64,000 nucleotides of DNA from Euonymus europaeus (GCA_963580455.1 OY756962.1:25805001-25869000); one strand, 5' to 3'. Counted from the first letter of the stretch, positions 12,001 to 23,450 are shown. A program made the numbers and translations. The notes: generated by a model from the letters alone, not told the origin.

Positions 12001-12685
12001 CAAATAGCTGTGAAGGCAAGATCTTTGGTTCTGTCCACTTACACTCTTAACTGTTAGTAGTTATTAGATACAAACCCTCCATATTCAATGGATCGGGGCT
12101 TCCTGAAGCCCCTTCCTTCATATTCAAACGTGTTATTATAAATGCATGAGTTGAGGTTTCACACATGGTAGCATCTAAATCATCGTCCGACTTTTGTCTC
12201 TCCTTTCCTATTGCTTTAAGGAATGTAAATGTAGTTTGCTCACCACTATCAACAATTTTATACATGTGCTTCTATTGTATGCTGTCTTACAATGCTCATA
12301 CTGGCTATTCATTTCCGTCTGTTTCTGCAGGGCTGCCAAGAGCAAGAGAGCTCCCATGCAATTGCAAATGGAGAAAATAAGACAGTTATTTTTCATCTAA
12401 GAGTTTGCAGTGATGTTGAACTTGAAGTTGGAAACTTGATTCGTATTCACCCTCCGTGGTGCATATCTTAAATTTGAACTCTCTTTGTAAACTTATTTTC
12501 CTTGCACTCATTAGATAATATTAGTGTTCTTATACGGTACTTTTTAAATAATTATCCTTTCTTAAGCAGTATTCCCATAATTGAAGTTTGGTGCCTTGCT
12601 TCTTTTGGGCAGGAAGGAGATACAAGCGATGGGCACCGGCGAGAACATTATTTTATCTTCGTACTTTTACCAAATTTCGGTCTGA
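9070..12685 (+). CDS. Plant-conserved protein of unknown function, 14 exons
   Basis: Hand-built exons are 9070-9133, 9233-9342, 9410-9458, 9554-9603, 9691-9822, 9899-10094, 10261-10362, 10618-10949, 11035-11163, 11248-11378, 11483-11577, 11749-11843, 12331-12458 and 12613-12685. They join in one frame to 561 residues. I recognise the family as a plant-only uncharacterised protein but cannot give it a function. The first two thirds are acidic and probably disordered. A basic LRRKAKPKFSFHF patch lies near 236-248, MTDRFHEALGAAS near 405-417, and the conserved end is VKILSRYLDAKLIVC, a VIFHLRVCSDVELEVGNLI stretch and IHPPWKE. The C-terminal part looks like a small all-beta or OB-like fold, which is only an impression. 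Exon 4 ends at GAG|GCATGT, a GC-AG intron. Two adjacent ATGs (9070, 9073) could start translation. Exon 7 (10261-10362) is the least certain exon. Confidence 0.75.
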
Positions 12686-13370
12686 CCGCTAGAGGCTTGT
12701 CCGATAGAGTTGAATATTCATAATATTTTCCTTGCATTGACTTGTGACTGGTTAATCTTCTTCTACGATCATGCAGTTCTCTGTATTTAGCGCCTAAAGC
12801 CGTGTTTCAATTTACAAAGTGAAAGCGTCGTGGAATGTATGTATGACTAACTCTGCACGTCTCGTGATCTTTCACACGCCATATAAATACTAATCAGCGT
12901 GAGAAAATAGAATTAGCTTCCTTAATTTTGGCATATTGAATTATTTTGTCCTTAAAAATTCTGATATTGCACATTGGAAACCAGGACATTCGCATTTGTG
13001 CTTATATTCACTCCTTTTCTACTCTCTTGGATTATATTTCTTTTATAAACAGAATTGATTTCTTGATTGATAGTTTATAAATTGTCTTATACAGTAGTAG
13101 AGTAAATTTATGCAGATTTAGTACAGAGGCCGTTTAGTAGAGCATAAATTTTAATAGTTGTCAAATAAGTTATAATCTTCATTTCGATTTAACTTTATCT
13201 TACTCTTTACTTTTGTAGGGTTTACTACGGTTAGATACGCTAGAAAATGCAATTTGAGTCCATTATAGTTATACAAAAGTGTCTTTATTCATAACCACAA
13301 AGTTAGAATTGGAGGGTATTCAATCGTTGATCCCGCCATTTTATTCCGGGGGTCTTTACTTGATTACTTT
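12686..13370. other. 3' UTR and intergenic spacer
   Basis: This contains the 3' UTR of the preceding gene, then AT-rich sequence without coding features. TTGATTACTT at 13360-13369 is probably the left copy of the target-site duplication of the following LINE. Confidence 0.45.
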
Positions 13371-13423
13371 CTCTTTTTTTGTTGTTGAGGAGAAACAATA
13401 TTTTATTAATGATTAGAACTATC

Positions 13424-13877
13424 AGCTAGTAACAATCACTCCACGAAAATAGGCGATGTACACCAAAAAGAAGGGCTAGCATGAAAATGAGCAACATTTG
13501 TCAAAGCGTGAATCACTTCGTTTATTTGCCTTTAGCAAAAGAGACAAAAACAATCTGTCCTATATGACTCAGATCCTTGCAATCCCTCATGACCTCACCA
13601 AACTCAGAAGAGTTTGGATTATCAGCATTGAAAGCATTTACCACTATCTTAGCTAGTAACAATCACTCCACGAAAATAGGCGATGTACACCAAAAAGAAG
13701 GGCTAGCATGAAAATAAGCAGCATTTATCAAAGCGTGAATCACTTCGTTTATTTGCCTTTAGCAAAAGAGACAAAAACAATATGTCCTATATGACTCAGA
13801 TCCTTGCAATCCCTCATGACCTCACCAAACTTAGAAGAGTTCGGATTATCAGCATTGAAAGCATTCACCACTATCTT
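13424..13877. repeat. 227-bp tandem duplication inside the LINE
   Basis: Copy one is 13424-13650 and copy two 13651-13877; both begin AGCTAGTAACAATCACTCC and end CACTATCTT. The copies differ at only a handful of positions, such as GAGCAACATTTG versus AAGCAGCATTTA. The duplicated unit covers the last part of the RNase H coding region plus the start of the 3' UTR, so the duplication arose in or after the LINE copy and is fairly recent. Confidence 0.9.
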
Positions 13878-14849
13878 CGCATCCAATTCCACCATGACAT
13901 TGGAATATTGATGATCAGATAACCAAACAAGCGCCTCTCGCAAGCCCATAGCTTCAGCCTCTTTTGCAACAAACATCATTGGCAAAACCTTAGTAGCACA
14001 AGCAACAAAAAGACCCGCCAAATCACGCAGCACCATTCCCACACCAATCTTTCGTTCCTCCTGCCAAGTTGCTATATCCACATTGCACTTAAACATGGAA
14101 ATAGGAGGCTTTTGCCACCATAAAACAGCTTAAGCCACAACACCATTCAAGGCCACTGTTGAGCTAGTTTTTTGAACCAAAAAATCTGATAAAAAGTTCA
14201 AGGAGGAACTCACAATTTGTGTTGGAGAACTGACCGAAGCTTGCCATAGCTTTGCATTACGTTGTCACCAAATACCCCACAAAATCATACAAATTTTTTG
14301 CAACATTAATGGCCGAATTTCCAGCCCATAAAGAACTGAACCTCTTCTCAAATGATACCGCTGCTCGATAACCCAAGTCCAAACCAGGTGCTTCCCAACA
14401 CTGCATTGCATAAGAACAATCCAAGAAAGTGTGCAAAGCATGCTCCCCATACTCACCGCACATGACACGATTATTTTTAACCTGAACTCCTCTCCGCAGG
14501 AGGCTATCCCTCGAAGGTGAGCACCAATGCAACACGCGCCATATAATTTTTTTTACTCGAGGTGGAACATCCAAACTCCACATTCTCCTCCAATCCTCCA
14601 TGCTCACATCTGACTCTCCCAAATATTCCCAACACATAATCTATAACCAGACTTGACAGTATATCTACCACTTTTATCAAAGTGTCAGATCAACCTATCA
14701 CCATGCCTTTGCAAACCAAGGGGTATGGATAGAATAGCCACCGCATCATCCTCGCAAAACAATTCCTCCAGCAGATTAATATTCCACATCGTCGAGCTAG
14801 CCATAAACAAATCCGAAACCCGCAAATCTTCCAACCCCGTAATGTATGG

Positions 14850-15600
14850 TGATGACGTTAAAAAGGTGACAGTGCCGTGATGACGATCAGTCGGTCAGGC
14901 TGGAGCTGATGCAGGTGATTGTCCTGAAAGAAATGCGAACAAATGGGAGCTAAAAGACCCGGGCCTGAGGTTGTCTTCAGGCGTAGGCGCTCCGACGCTC
15001 AAGTCAGTATGAATTTCTAGTTATTGGAAGTGCCCCGGTATGCAGAGCTCTTCTATGAGTTTGAATAGTAAAACAGTCATTAGAACTTTACCTGAGAATG
15101 AGGCTTCTCTTTTATAGGGGCCAACTGGTCCGAGTTTTACGGATGGTAAAACTCTTTGATTTATTGGTTGAGCGTAGTGTTCGGAGGCACAGTCCTTTTA
15201 GGACTCCTTTTCTTATTTGTAGTGGGACTCTTATAATCTCAGTGTCCCACTACGGGTTGGACACAGGTTTATCTTATGTCCGTCGTGGCAATAACATTCT
15301 TATCCCGGCATGGGCGACCGGGCCGATGCGAGGTCTTGAAGAAACTGGGCCGATATGGCCAATAGGCTTGGCCGAAACAAGTGTTCTTCACACCGGACCG
15401 GTTTGTATTCTTTACGGGCTGGACCGGCGTACCAATCTGGTACCTTTATCTGTCACGCCGACAATTAGACCAGGACGGTCATTCTAAGGCCGGGTCGGGC
15501 TGTATCCTGGGATGCATTAAGGGTGACACGTGTTATCACCTTATTCGCAGGGTTATTTTAGTCACATCAATGGAGTAGTCACCTTAGCCAAGGATCTCTC
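14850..15600. mobile_element. GC-rich LTR-like insertion nested in the LINE
   Basis: The LINE coding sequence breaks between roughly 14840 and 15600, within the connection region. The insert is GC-rich against an AT-rich background, contains GGCGCTCCGACGCTCAAGT, and has a TATA-like TCTCTTTTATAGGGG at about 15106-15120 after a T-poor stretch. These are traits of plant Ty3-type LTRs. GGTGAC near 14865 and GTCACC near 15580 form short inverted ends. No clean duplication was found, so solo LTR versus DNA element stays open and the ends are approximate. Confidence 0.4.
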
Positions 15601-16003
15601 AAAATATTAATTTGCGAACCATCCCCCACCTTCCATCGACACTCTGTTGCCATCACATGCCTCGCACTCCAAATAAAACTTGGATTGTGGCCCAACTGAG
15701 CTGTAAAAAAATTCTCACTAAGAAAACATTTAGCTTTGAGAATCTGAACAACAAAAGTATTTGGATTGGCGACACAATTCGAACCCTACTTACTCAACAT
15801 AGTCAAATTAAAGGCCCGTAAATCACGAAAACCCAACCCTCCTTAGATCTTACTAAAACACAATTTATTCCAGCTCAAGCAAATAATTTTCCTTCCACCA
15901 CCCGGTTTCATACCCCACCAAAAAGAGTTCATCATCTTCTCCAAATCATCACACAAAGATACAGGAAGAAGAAAAACACTCATACAATAACAATTGATTA
16001 TTT

Positions 16004-16657
16004 GTGTTGCTGAATCCAAACCAAAAATAAAATGAAAGATTTAATTTGATAGTTAAATTCAGTCGTCACATAATTCATGCCGAAAATCCATTTTACAGCA
16101 CATGTTTGTGGATATCCAAAAATCATAAGACCCATTCTTACAGAAATCAAGTAGGTTTTAATCGGCTCGTAATTAGGGGGAAAATTGGTTTTGCACAATA
16201 TAATGGATGTTCTTGAATCGATTTGAATTTTTGGATGAATTTAATTATGTATATTTATATTGATTTATATATGAATAATAAATAAGACAATAGGTTAGTA
16301 ACTTGACCACGAGATTGGATAAAATCTTTGAATTGGACAAAAATGGTCTTTTGACCCAAATTTTTGAACATGTTCAAAATTGGTTTAATTCAAATTTGAT
16401 CATCCGGACATGGTTTTCCCTGTTGATACGCGCTGCTTGTACGACGTGCAATCCAAGTTGGGTATCCTATTCGTAATCGTACTTATAATTTCTGATTTCA
16501 CTTAAACGGTTATCTACAAAACATTAAAATCGTTAAGCCTCTGTAATTGAATCTGTCCGGAGACGAATGACAAATTAAACAACGACAAGAGCATTGAATT
16601 CTCCGTCACTCCACTTCCGCCTAGAATCCTCCAAAATTCCTTCTAGATACTGCTCCC
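16004..16657. other. Promoter-side spacer of ATG18a gene
   Basis: No coding sequence. The first half is AT-rich; from about 16420 composition becomes mixed and presumably contains the promoter and 5' UTR of the following gene. No strong TATA box was identified. Confidence 0.4.
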
Positions 16658-19600
16658 ATGGCGACCCTCTCCGCCTTCTCTTCTCCTCCATGGCCAAACC
16701 CAAACCCCAATTCCAACTGTACCCAAAGTTTTCACTCTTCACGCGATCCGGATGACGAGCAGTCAGACCTACAATCCGATGCTCTTGATGCTATCTCGTC
16801 ATGGAGTCTCGATGCTCAAGAACACGCGGATCAGCCGGTCTCTAACCCTAATTCTATCTCTGCTCCTTCCCCAAAACCTAATCACAATTTCCATTCCACT
16901 ATCTCCTCACCGCCGGAGACCGTCTCACTTGGGGCGCCGCTGTCTCTTTACCATCTCTCGTTTAATCAAGATTTTGGGTGCTTCGCTACTGGCTCAGACC
17001 GGGGTTTCAGGATCTATAATTGTGACCCCTTCCGAGAGATCTTTCGCCGCGATTTCGATCGTAGCGGTGGTATTGGAGTCGTTGAAATGCTTTTCCGGTG
17101 CAATATTTTGGCGCTTGTTGGTGTTGGTCCGGATCCTCAGTATCCTCCGAATAAGGTCATGATTTGGGACGATCACCAGAGCCGATGTATTGGGGAATTG
17201 TCATTTCGTTCTGACGTTCGATCCGTAAAGCTCCGCCGGGACCGGATTGTTGCAGTCTTGGAGCAGAAGATATTTGTGTACAATTTCGCGGATTTGAAGC
17301 TCCTGCATCAGATTGAGACTATCGCGAATCCGAAGGGGCTATGTGCAGTGTCACAGGTGGCCGGGTCGTTGGTGCTGGTGTGTCCTGGCTTGCAGAAGGG
17401 GCAGGTGAGGGTGGAACATTACGCATCTAAGCGAACTAAGTTTATTATGGCGCACGATTCCAGGATTGCCTGTTTTGCACTCTCTCAAGATGGACAGTTG
17501 CTTGCAACAGCTAGTACCAAGGGGACTCTTGTTCGGATATTCAATACCGCTGATGGGACCCTTTTGCAAGAGGTATGTAGCTGAGTTATGATCAGTGAGT
17601 ATTTATTTTGATGGTAGTCACTTTGCATTGTGACACTTTGTGAATTGTACGATAATAGGTTTTGGGAGTTCTATATTGGAAGTTAGTAGATAATCTATTT
17701 TCATGTTAGAACTTCTTCGAAAGTTCTAATTCCTCTCAGTTTTGCAATAGCATAGTTCCAGCTCATGTTCAGTTAAAAAGGGTGGGGGTGCGAATGTGGG
17801 AGGCAGGGGTTGACAAAAGCAAATCGTGATTTGCCAAAAGAAAATAGTAATGGAGCTTTGCTGTAGTGATGATAAGTTTCCTTAGTTTATCATATAGCCA
17901 GGATTATTTTCAGTTAGAAGATAATTTTCAATTGCCATGGAGTTACCACTGGTGTTTTTTTAGGCCGACAGATAGTTGGTGAGCAGCATGCCAAAGCTAT
18001 TGCCTATTTATTAGATTGGTAGTTTTATCTTTCTCATGCTGCCTTCCTTAGATTGGTTGAAATTAAATGGATGACATATGTAGGTACGGAGGGGTGCAGA
18101 TAGAGCAGAGATTTATAGTTTGGTTTTCTCTTCAAGTGCCCAGTGGCTTGCAGTTTCAAGTGATAAGGGCACTGTCCATGTTTTTATCCTCAAGTTCAAT
18201 TCAGGATCCCTGGCAATTGACAAGCCACGTGGTGCATTGGATCCAAATCATTCTGCAGCGTCACCATCCTCATCTCTATCTTTCTTTAAAGGTGAAGTTT
18301 TTCATTTATGCTCAGTGTTAGGATGTGTGTTTTTTGCTGTGAATTCTTCAATGCTGTACTGCAATTATCTCCAATCTTAGACTCTCAAATCATTTATTTT
18401 ATTTCCAAGCATTTAAATGCTAGAATTTCTTATTTGTCTGAACCATTCGATGCACTGGAAGTGGATGGGATTGGTGGGGTGTGGGGGGCTAACCAAATGG
18501 ATCACATTGATGGCATTGTTGAGGTGAGATATTCTTAAAGTTCAATCTCATTGTTAGATTAACTTTAACTGGATTTTTGTAGACCCTCAAAGGACTAAAT
18601 ATTGAATGAAGTTTGTTAGCTTTTGGCAAGTTTTTGACATTTCAAAAGATCCAGCATGTTGTATGGTTTAGTTTATTTTGCCAAAGGCACATTAACAGAC
18701 TTGGATGATTTGAGTAAACATTGTTGTGGGTTATCTTAGGACAAAAAGTTGCTTATATTAATAGGGTATGCTCGATAGTCCTGTAAATTATACAATAACG
18801 CTGTCTTCTTCCCGCTGGATTTTCTTCCCTCCCAATGTCTTGTTGCTGCCCTTGCTTTAGGAGAGCATAAATATTAAAAAGACAGACCAAATTTTCAATG
18901 TTGAGTTATGCTGTAATCTTCTATTGCTATAATGAAAGTAAAGTTTGGATCTAAATGCGATTCCCTATTGCAGGAGTTTTGCCCAAGTATTTCAACTCTG
19001 AGTGGTCTGTAGCTCAGTTCCGCTTGCTTGAAGGTTCGCAGTATATGGTTGCTTTTGGTCATCAGAAGAATACAGTGGTAATTCTAGGCATGGATGGAAG
19101 GTAAGAAACATAAGATAGGATGTCAAATTCAGTTTTGGCTTTCTCAAAAAATTGTCGTCTTATTATTTATGGTGAAATTTTTAGAAGCATTGGATGAAAC
19201 GAACCTTATGAGTTATATGGCATTTCTGAGGAAACTGACATGTACGAATTGCTGGATTTGTGGAGTAATTGGCAAGAATTCCTCCTAGTTCACAATTTAT
19301 AGCTATATTTGGGCATGATTCTAAATAGTCCATAAATTTTAAAATGTGTTCATTTTATGATGTGTAACTTTGTTAAGGGGGCTTCAGAAGCAAGTGGTCC
19401 AACTTCTAAGAAATTTCCAACCAGGGTCCCTTGTTTTGACTTGGATGATTTATTTCAAGAAATAGTCTATGAGGGGTTGCAATTTCGTTTTGGCATCTTA
19501 TATTTGTCCTTTTTGACAGTTCTGCGTGCCCTTGATGTCTAATTTCTTCTAGTATTTCGTCTCAATTTATCTTTTTTTTTTTGGGTGAAGGCTAATTTTT

Positions 19601-19733
19601 TTTAGAATTAGATTGTTGATGTGATATTGAATATGATTGCAGTTTCTATCGTTGCCAATTTGACCCAGTGAACGGAGGGGAGATGACTCAATTGGAGTAT
19701 CACAACTTTCTAAAACCAGAAGCACCCTTCTAA
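16658..19733 (+). CDS. ATG18a: Autophagy PROPPIN, ATG18a-like
   Basis: Exons 16658-17572, 18084-18291, 18974-19100 and 19643-19733 give 446 residues. The family folds as a seven-bladed beta propeller that binds PI3P and PI(3,5)P2 and acts with ATG2 in autophagosome formation at ER-derived membranes. The first 85 residues are a Pro/Ser/Asn-rich tail, longer than in yeast Atg18. Propeller repeats follow ([66 protein letters not shown]). The phosphoinositide signature, L/FRRG in the family, appears as VRRG at residues 306-309, right after the first splice junction. It continues into [10 protein letters not shown] as in plant ATG18a. The last exon gives the conserved tail [11 protein letters not shown] and ends KPEAPF. 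All splice phases close in frame. Introns 2 and 3 are about 680 and 540 bp. Confidence 0.95.
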
Positions 19734-21183
19734 AACGATTTTATGTTTTTTGAAGATGTATATGAACATTATGTCCTATTCTTTCACCTTTTCCTCCCTT
19801 AACCTTACAAAGTTGCATAAAGATGTGCTGTAAATATATGTATGTATGATCCTGTAAAGGTGCACTGATTGAAAGTTGCATAAATGCAAATGCAACCGTT
19901 GTTAGACCTGTAGCAACTGTTTACTTTGCAGACTAAAGTTGGCCACGTTATACTATTGCAGAGCATGATAATCCTCATGAGTGGATGAGGGCTACCAACT
20001 GTGGGGACGCTGTTCCTCTTGAATATTCCCTGGCTCTTGGTGTGTGGTATGTCTACCTACTGTGGTCTTGCAAGCAGGGTGCACACCAGGCCGGGTTTTG
20101 AGGCTGATTTTGACATGGCATCGACCCGGCCTGAAAATCCAATTTGGGCTTTGGGCCAGGCTTCGAACAGATTCTAAAGTTGAGGCCTGGCCTGGGCTCA
20201 AGAAGCTCTTCCAATGGGCCAGACCTTGGGCTTTTGGGCTCAGGCCTCACCCAATAATATATGCAAGTATATATGTATATATACAAGTATGTATGTGCAA
20301 GTGGTTAGGTGCGTACCTGTATTGAGTTTTCATGAACATTAATTTATGTATTCACTTGGAAGTTGGAACTCTGGAGTCTCCTCATCATCATATATTGGTA
20401 TCTGGAGCCAATAATGCAAACCCTCCAATACTTAAAAATACCTTGGTATAGAATTTAAAACTGTTTGTTGAAGCAATATCCTCATGTGAGTCATCGAAGA
20501 ATTCATTGTGCTGAGGTTGAGACTTGAGACAGAACCAAAAGAGGTAGGTAAAGAGGAGGGTTTTAGGACAAATCCGTAGGGATGTATTGTTCAGTACCTA
20601 AGCACATGTGCCACTTTATTGACATATACTTGCGTATATTGTCAAGTTATGGGCTCGGCCAGCCCCATAAATCGAGTCCAGGCTCATCTGTGTATAAGGT
20701 CGAGTTGTCCAAGCTCAATGTAATTTCAGGTCTGGATCAGGCTTTGGCCCGCAGGCCAAATGGTGAGCCCATCGACAACCATGTAATCAGTTATGCAGGA
20801 CAAAATGTGTGTAGTGTCGGTGGAAATTTGGATTTCTCAGTTTGAATGATAGCTAGCCTTTCTTCAAGGAATGAAGGAAGGAAGCAATATTAAAATTATT
20901 AAATTAAACGGAGCCGTCGATGAAAGATACTTAGCCGTACTGCCGCAAATGTAAAAGATACTTGTAAGAGCAGGAATCTCTACAAGGATTTTTATGGCTG
21001 GCCAGCATCAAGTCCTCAAATGAATTAATACATACGCAGTCCTGTGAATACACGAACTCTTCATTCGTATAAAGGAATCAACTCTGCAGTCTGCAAGATC
21101 ACGTTATCCCTCTCTAACTTCCTTCTTTCTTTGTTTTGATCAGTATAGTTGATCTTAGTGTCCTGTTCGATCTTAATAGTGCA
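19734..21183. other. Spacer with G/C-rich repeat debris
   Basis: After the ATG18a 3' UTR, two segments (about 20085-20250 and 20640-20790) are dense in GGCC(T/C)GG, GGGCTT and GGCTCGG words typical of degenerate plant repeats. They create spurious frames on both strands but show no protein similarity. A TATA/GTAT microsatellite-like run lies at 20261-20300. The GST promoter must lie in the last few hundred bases. Confidence 0.45.
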
Positions 21184-22019
21184 ATGGCGCTTAAGCTCTT
21201 TGGAGTTCCTATGTCAACATGCGCCAGTCGAGTTTTATTCTGTCTCCATGAGAAAGAAGCAGATTTTGAGCTTGTCCCTGTTGATATTTTGGCTGGTGAA
21301 CACAAGCAACCTCCCTTCCTCGCCAAGAATGTAACTAATTACCATATACCTTTTTGAATATTTGTCATATAATTATCTGGTTCATTTCTTGAGAATAATT
21401 TCCATTAGTTTTATACAATTTGCATTTATGTTACGTGCAGCCATTTGGTGTGATTCCAGCTCTTGAGGATGGTGATCTCACTCTGTTTGGTAAGCTCTCA
21501 ATTCTTACTTCCAGTGATCTCTTACGAACTCCTGATATCTATCTCTCTCGATGATTTACGATGCCAGAGTCCAGAGCAATCACGGCATATGTGGCTGAGA
21601 AATTCAAGAACACTGGTTGTGATCTCTCAAGGCATTCAAACCCGAAAGAAACTGCATTGGTGAAGGTCTGGTTAGAGGTGGAATCCCAGAACTACAATCC
21701 TGCTATATCCCCAATTATTTTCCAATACTGTATTGTACCATTAATGGGTGGTGAGCCTGATCAAGTCGCGATTGATGCCAACTTAGAGAAGCTAGGGAAA
21801 GTCCTTGATGTGTATGAAGCTAAGCTGGGTGAAACCAAATATCTTGCTGGAGATTTTTATAGCCTGGCTGATTTGCACCATATTCCATACACTCATTATC
21901 TCATGAAAACTCCTTATGCTGAAGTGATCAATGAGCGTTCCCATGTCAAGGCATGGTGGGAGGACATTTCTTCCAGGCCTACTTCCAAGAAAGTTATGGA
22001 GGGCATGGCTTTTGGTTAG
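21184..22019 (+). CDS. GSTF13: Phi-class glutathione S-transferase (GSTF13-like)
   Basis: Exons 21184-21330, 21441-21489 and 21568-22019 give 215 residues, the normal GSTF length. The enzyme joins glutathione to electrophiles or acts as a peroxidase or ligand carrier, as a cytosolic dimer. The N-terminal thioredoxin fold starts MALKLFGVPMSTCASRVLF; Ser11 fits the catalytic serine. The cis-Pro/glutathione loop is NPFGVIPALEDGDLTLFESR, with the ESR triplet binding the gamma-glutamyl group. The helical C-terminal domain contains YLAGDFYSLADLHH and the end motif VKAWWEDISSRP. Two introns inside the first domain are the usual phi-class arrangement. An in-frame upstream ATG at about 21136 would add 16 residues that the family lacks, so 21184 is preferred. 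The strong match of ESRAITAYVAEK and ADLHHIPYTHY to GSTF13, and its position next to ATG18a, support that name. Confidence 0.93.
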
Positions 22020-22500
22020 AGATTATATTCCATGTACTCAGTAATCTTTTCTTTTTGTGTTTTTCATCTGACCTCACATGCTCGTCTGTGGTGGTTCGTT
22101 CACTTTGTTAATCACATATGGTAATATTATAAACTGTCATTTTGTTTTGTCTGTTTGTCAGTCAGTATCTTAATACTCAGGCTCATAGTTCATGCCTCAT
22201 CTTTTTACAAGTACACTTCTAATGACTTACTAAACAAATAGTAAATCCAAAAGCTTTTGAATTGTTCTGATTCATTGTAGTGATTAGTAATTGCGATCTT
22301 GCCGATACATAGAGACAAAACACAAAATATATAGATTAGCAACCTGTTCACGGTCCCCATGAATGCATATGGATTTGAGAGAACAAGAGGATCCAATTGC
22401 TTTCAACCTATTTTGGGGATAGAAAGGTGAAAATTCTTCTAAACTCTCAAGAATATTACTGATGATAACTGTTGCAGCAAAAAATCAACTATAGTTAGAT
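22020..22500. other. Spacer between GST and tRNA gene
   Basis: GST 3' UTR and AT-rich spacer, with no other gene seen. Six adenines at 22479-22484, read as T6 on the minus strand, lie 17 nt past the tRNA and probably terminate its pol III transcription. Confidence 0.5.
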
Positions 22501-22571
22501 TGCGCATCCGGGGAATCGAACCCCGGTCAGTACCGTGGGAGGGTACTATGATACCACTACACTAGATGCGC
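22501..22571 (-). tRNA. trnG-CCC: tRNA-Gly (anticodon CCC)
   Basis: The reverse complement is 71 nt without CCA. The acceptor stem GCGCATC pairs perfectly with GATGCGC and is followed by discriminator A. The A box is TAGTGTAGTGGT and the B box GGTTCGAATCC. The anticodon stem GTACC/GGTAC carries the loop CTCCCAC, giving anticodon CCC for glycine GGG. The T stem CGGGG/CCCCG encloses TTCGAAT. No intron. It is a nuclear eukaryotic type. The downstream T6 (22479-22484) is the expected terminator. Confidence 0.96.
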
Positions 22572-22710
22572 TTCACGTTATGGCAGGGCAAATGTTTTAT
22601 TATACTTTCACAAAATGCTCCGATGACATTTGCATTTGAAACCTTGGAGTTAAGGCAATGAAGTGCGAAGCCACAGGGAGACGCTGAGACGCAGTACTTG
22701 TGTGGAGAAA

Positions 22711-22806
22711 ATGAGAATTTTAGGGCAAAGAGGAGGGATTTCGTCGGGGAAGAGTACGGTCTCCAATCTCTTCAAGGTTGTCGAGGTTGATGTCGTTGCT
22801 CGTGTA
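22711..22806 (+). pseudogene. Dephospho-CoA kinase first-exon relic
   Basis: The frame reads MRILGQRGGISSGKSTVSNL, then FKVVEVDVVAR, followed by GTATGC, a splice-donor-like end. Plant dephospho-CoA kinase (CoaE; last step of CoA synthesis) starts with MRIVGLTGGIASGKSTVSNL and continues with a short loop to DADVVAR. Here the P-loop GGISSGKS survives, the LT before it is changed to QR, and about five residues of the loop after NLFK are missing. No later exons of the kinase were found in the next 3 kb. It is therefore most likely a fragment of a duplicated gene rather than a working one. Confidence 0.65.
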
Positions 22807-23322
22807 TGCCTTCTTCTTACTTCAATCTTACTTTTGTTTGCATATATTTCACATTGTTATGTAATCATTGCTGCTGCTGTTGTTGAAGCTTTCGAACCCC
22901 AATTGATTCTTCTTTAATAATCAGAAACGTTAAACGTTAATTTTGGGTTTGATTCTGATCACATTGTTTGAAGCTCATTGAAATTCGATTTGACCACAAA
23001 TTGGCTTAATTCTGACTATGGTTTGTGTCATCGTGAGCTATAGAAGTATGACCACAAATTATGGGATAATAATTCAAAATTCCATATTTTGTGTATTATT
23101 TTAACTAGCTATTTACACGATATCTATTATCTAATCATAATTTGTGGCAGTTTCTTGTTAGTGCTCCCAAATTGTCTTGAATGTAATTAACGTTGGTACC
23201 CTTTGCATCTTTGTGCTGGTGATCATCAGACAATCATGCACGGCTAACCCTCATTAAGTTTTTGAATGAGCTATCCCTCTTTGTTAAGTTGAAAATTTTG
23301 TTCATAGGCTTGTATTTTTCAG

Positions 23323-23450
23323 CCTCAGTTGCTTGCAGCTGCTTCCGTTGGTCAAAGCAAAGACGAATTTCATCATCAACCTTGTGATTGGAACTCTCAA
23401 ACTGATCAATGTAGATTGGATTTACTTGGAACGAGCCAAGTCCACTTTAA
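23323..23450 (+). other. Exon-like segment of unknown origin
   Basis: A TGTATTTTTCAG acceptor-like string is followed by an open frame (PQLLAAASVGQSKDEFHHQ, then CDWNSQTDQCRLDLLGTSQV) and a GTAGGT donor-like end. Composition is more balanced than the surroundings. I do not recognise the peptide; it is not part of dephospho-CoA kinase. It may be a relic exon of another gene carried in with the kinase fragment, or chance. Confidence 0.25.

Larger units (their letters stand above)
13371..15993 (-). mobile_element. Decayed non-LTR retrotransposon (LINE), 5'-truncated
   Basis: Read on the minus strand, the 5' part (15990 down to about 15605) encodes the end of a LINE reverse transcriptase and its connection: YCMSVFLLPVSLCDDLEKM, NSFWWGMKPGG and GGLGFRDLRAFN, interrupted by stops. 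The zf-RVT region follows at 14637-14257 (PPRVKKIIWRVLHWCSPSRD, CGEYGEHALHTFLDC). An RNase H domain lies at 14096-13749 (MFKCNVD, GVGMVLRDLAG, EAEAMGLREAL, VELDAKIVVNA). The 3' end is an A-rich tail (AACAACAAAAAAAGAG) near 13371-13388. TTGATTA(C/T)TT at 13360-13369 and 15994-16003 is a candidate target-site duplication. Stops, frameshifts and a nested insertion make it inactive. Confidence 0.8.

Noticed and set aside
15098..15487. 129-codon frame on the plus strand
   Set aside because: It lies wholly in the GC-rich insertion inside the LINE and has no family similarity; likely chance in an LTR-like sequence.
20044..20325. Frames on both strands in GGCC-rich sequence
   Set aside because: They result from repeat composition; no domain and both strands open equally.
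21136..21183. Upstream ATG for the GST
   Set aside because: The extra 16 residues are absent from phi-class enzymes, which begin with the MALKLFG-like strand.
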